Assembly: GCA_026874595.1 (NCBI GenBank) | Contig: CM049307.1 | Location: 43,406,362-43,470,361 of the forward strand | From: Sipunculus nudus | Lineage: Eukaryota; Annelida; Sipuncula; Golfingiida; Sipunculidae | Direction: 5' to 3' | DNA length: 64,000 nucleotides | Shown: positions 62,701 to 64,000 of the stretch, in pieces | Layout: every line of letters begins with the position of its first letter | Position numbering within the stretch: the first letter of the stretch is position 1 | Translations under genes and position numbers: made by a program | The notes under the pieces: generated by a model | The model's database searches: none | What the model saw: only the letters and a program-made list of their open reading frames with translations | What the model was told of the DNA's origin: nothing

Positions 62701-63500
62701 AGCCAGTGGAGACAGAACAACAATGTCAATAATGTTGCTTTAACCTGCTGGTAAAAACACCTCTTAATGAAGCACTGAACCAGTGCTGCCTCTCTGCTGG
62801 AGCAGCCTGACTTTGTGTGCAGGACTTTGGACTGCTTGTGCAGCATGCACTGGCAGCTTGGAGTACAGGGGAAAACATTAGGATAAATAGCAGTATTTTT
62901 AATGATCCGCAGGAGTCTGGATAGTTAATACCAGCATAAATTGGATCAAGCTTTTTTCATGAGATATACTGTATAGAGTCTCTGCTTGCAGTTAACTGAC
63001 AGCAAATGCCTCTTTTTGATGTTGAACCTTTTAAACTACTCTGTTATTGCATTGAAGTCTTTTGGTCTGCAAAAGAAGATAACAAGTTTTACCTGAGGTC
63101 AAAGCCATTTATATTTTATTAAGTCAAGGGTTTGCTCAGAAGCTTAAATAGAAGATGGAGGAAACACAGGTTTATGAGAATCATTTGTGGGCTTTAGTGT
63201 TGTCTTTATGGGAGACCTTTCTTTATTCTGTTTGTTTTAACAAATCGGCTAAAATTAAGTCTGAGGAGAATGGATGTCCTTCGGAGTTGATGTAACATTA
63301 TCAGCAGGATACAGGAAGGGACAACACAAGATGCTTACTCCCGATGCAGTCTCAGTACATTTGATCTTGTTTTCTATCATTAAAAACCACTACATTACAA
63401 AACCACAACAGGAAAACAAATTGCGCGAGGTTTCTTTTTGATGATTGGTCACTTTAGCAGTCATTGGTGTAGGTTGAAAATTGTACCGAATGATGGTGTA
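59710..63500. other. Gene-poor interval before the candidate exon
   Basis: No recognised gene on either strand; mostly AT-rich. Near 62244 GACCCACATATCCCTTGTT resembles text near 29244. Past the window's last candidate exon, two more donor-like sites (CAG/GTGAGA at about 63650, CAG/GTGAGC at about 63708) follow. Confidence 0.35.
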
Positions 63501-63507
63501 TTTTCAG

Positions 63508-63613
63508 GAACAAATAGAGAGGAATAGCTCCGTGGGGATTACGTTACAGGGTATTGACCTGGTACTGCTCAGTGAACAGCTAACCAAGACAGAAGGACGA
63601 GGTTTTGCTTGCA
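63508..63613 (+). CDS. Candidate second coding exon of the right-hand gene
   Basis: Acceptor GTATTTTCAG (ends 63507) opens a single readable frame of 35 codons containing EQIERNSSVGITLQ, GIDLVLLSEQL and TKTEGRGFAC; both other frames hit stops at once. A GTAAGG donor follows at 63614. Its phase 0 start matches the end of the 13593-13679 exon. Composition is protein-like (amphipathic, charged/hydrophobic alternation), but I do not recognise the family. If unspliced at 63613, the frame stops at a TGA near 63643. A length this short can be open by chance. Confidence 0.38.
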
Positions 63614-64000
63614 GTAAGGTTTCCATGAGGTCATCATATTACTGACCAGGTGAGAGGATTTGTTGCTAGGGAGGAGGAGCAGGATGAACCACCAAGCTCT
63701 CAGTCAGGTGAGCCTCAGATTTGTTATCGCCATGGAAACGTGTTCGTAATTGATGCTGCGTGATGAATCTGGTGCTTCTCAAGAACCCCAGATTTTATTT
63801 TTCTGAGGGACCTTCTTATACCTTTATAGTATCATTACAGCCTTGATATTCACAGAGTACCTGATTTGGTAGTTGTAAGTATGACAAAAATGGCTAATGA
63901 AAAATAAAATGGTGAGGTTAGAAAAGCTTGAGAAAAAATGTTATTTATAATCTGAGAAAGAGAATTGTTCATGCATCCTAATCAGGGCTATGACTGGATT

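Larger units (their letters stand above)
13680..63507 (+). other. 49.8-kb gene-poor, repeat-rich interval (proposed single intron)
   Basis: Between the two phase-compatible candidate exons no gene is convincingly readable on either strand except a dead LINE fragment. Most open frames here are short and lie in AT-rich or repetitive sequence. The interval is filled with tandem arrays and small transposons listed separately. A few isolated splice-flanked frames (19981-20138, 36225-36414, 38313-38450) are given as findings, not as genes. Confidence 0.4.

Overview
The window looks like invertebrate animal nuclear DNA, most likely a lophotrochozoan and plausibly a mollusc. It is AT-rich, has GT-AG introns, an animal ARPC1 gene, and a dense load of short non-coding transposons, tandem repeats and long C/G runs of the kind common in bivalve and gastropod genomes. 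The species call is inference. No bacterial-style operons, CRISPR arrays or rRNA genes were seen.

Left part (1-13.4 kb): the minus strand carries the first eight coding exons (263 codons) of ARPC1, the WD40-repeat p40/p41 subunit of the Arp2/3 actin-nucleating complex. Its start codon is at 8042-8040 and its C-terminal part lies beyond the left edge. A non-coding first exon sits near 13.36-13.44 kb. Intron 3 holds a 90-bp tandem array grown outward from the edge of exon 4. The 5-kb first intron holds a 184-bp duplication, a broken coding-like locus with acidic 21-residue repeats, a hAT-like transposon, a GCGGCCGAT cluster and a G-rich minisatellite.

Promoter (about 13.43-13.59 kb): a compact CpG-containing interval with outward-pointing ETS-type (CCGGAAG) and NRF1-like (GCATGCGCA) motifs appears to drive ARPC1 leftward and a second gene rightward. 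The right-hand gene has a good candidate first coding exon (13593-13679, 29 codons, canonical donor). A phase-compatible candidate exon lies at 63508-63613, which would make the 49.8 kb between them one large intron. The product is not recognised.

The 50-kb interior is a repeat-rich gene desert. It holds a hAT-like insertion with a perfect 8-bp target duplication inside a 260-bp satellite; a 1.9-kb array of 48-bp units with about 403-bp higher-order periodicity; a 55-bp minisatellite split by another transposon; a tRNA-derived SINE; a 5'-truncated L2/CR1-like LINE with two nonsense mutations; a non-autonomous Helitron/Helentron-like element with a terminal hairpin, CTAG end and 279-bp internal tandem repeats; and several small inverted-repeat elements. 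Apart from the LINE fragment no convincing transposase or polymerase gene is seen, so these elements depend on enzymes encoded elsewhere.
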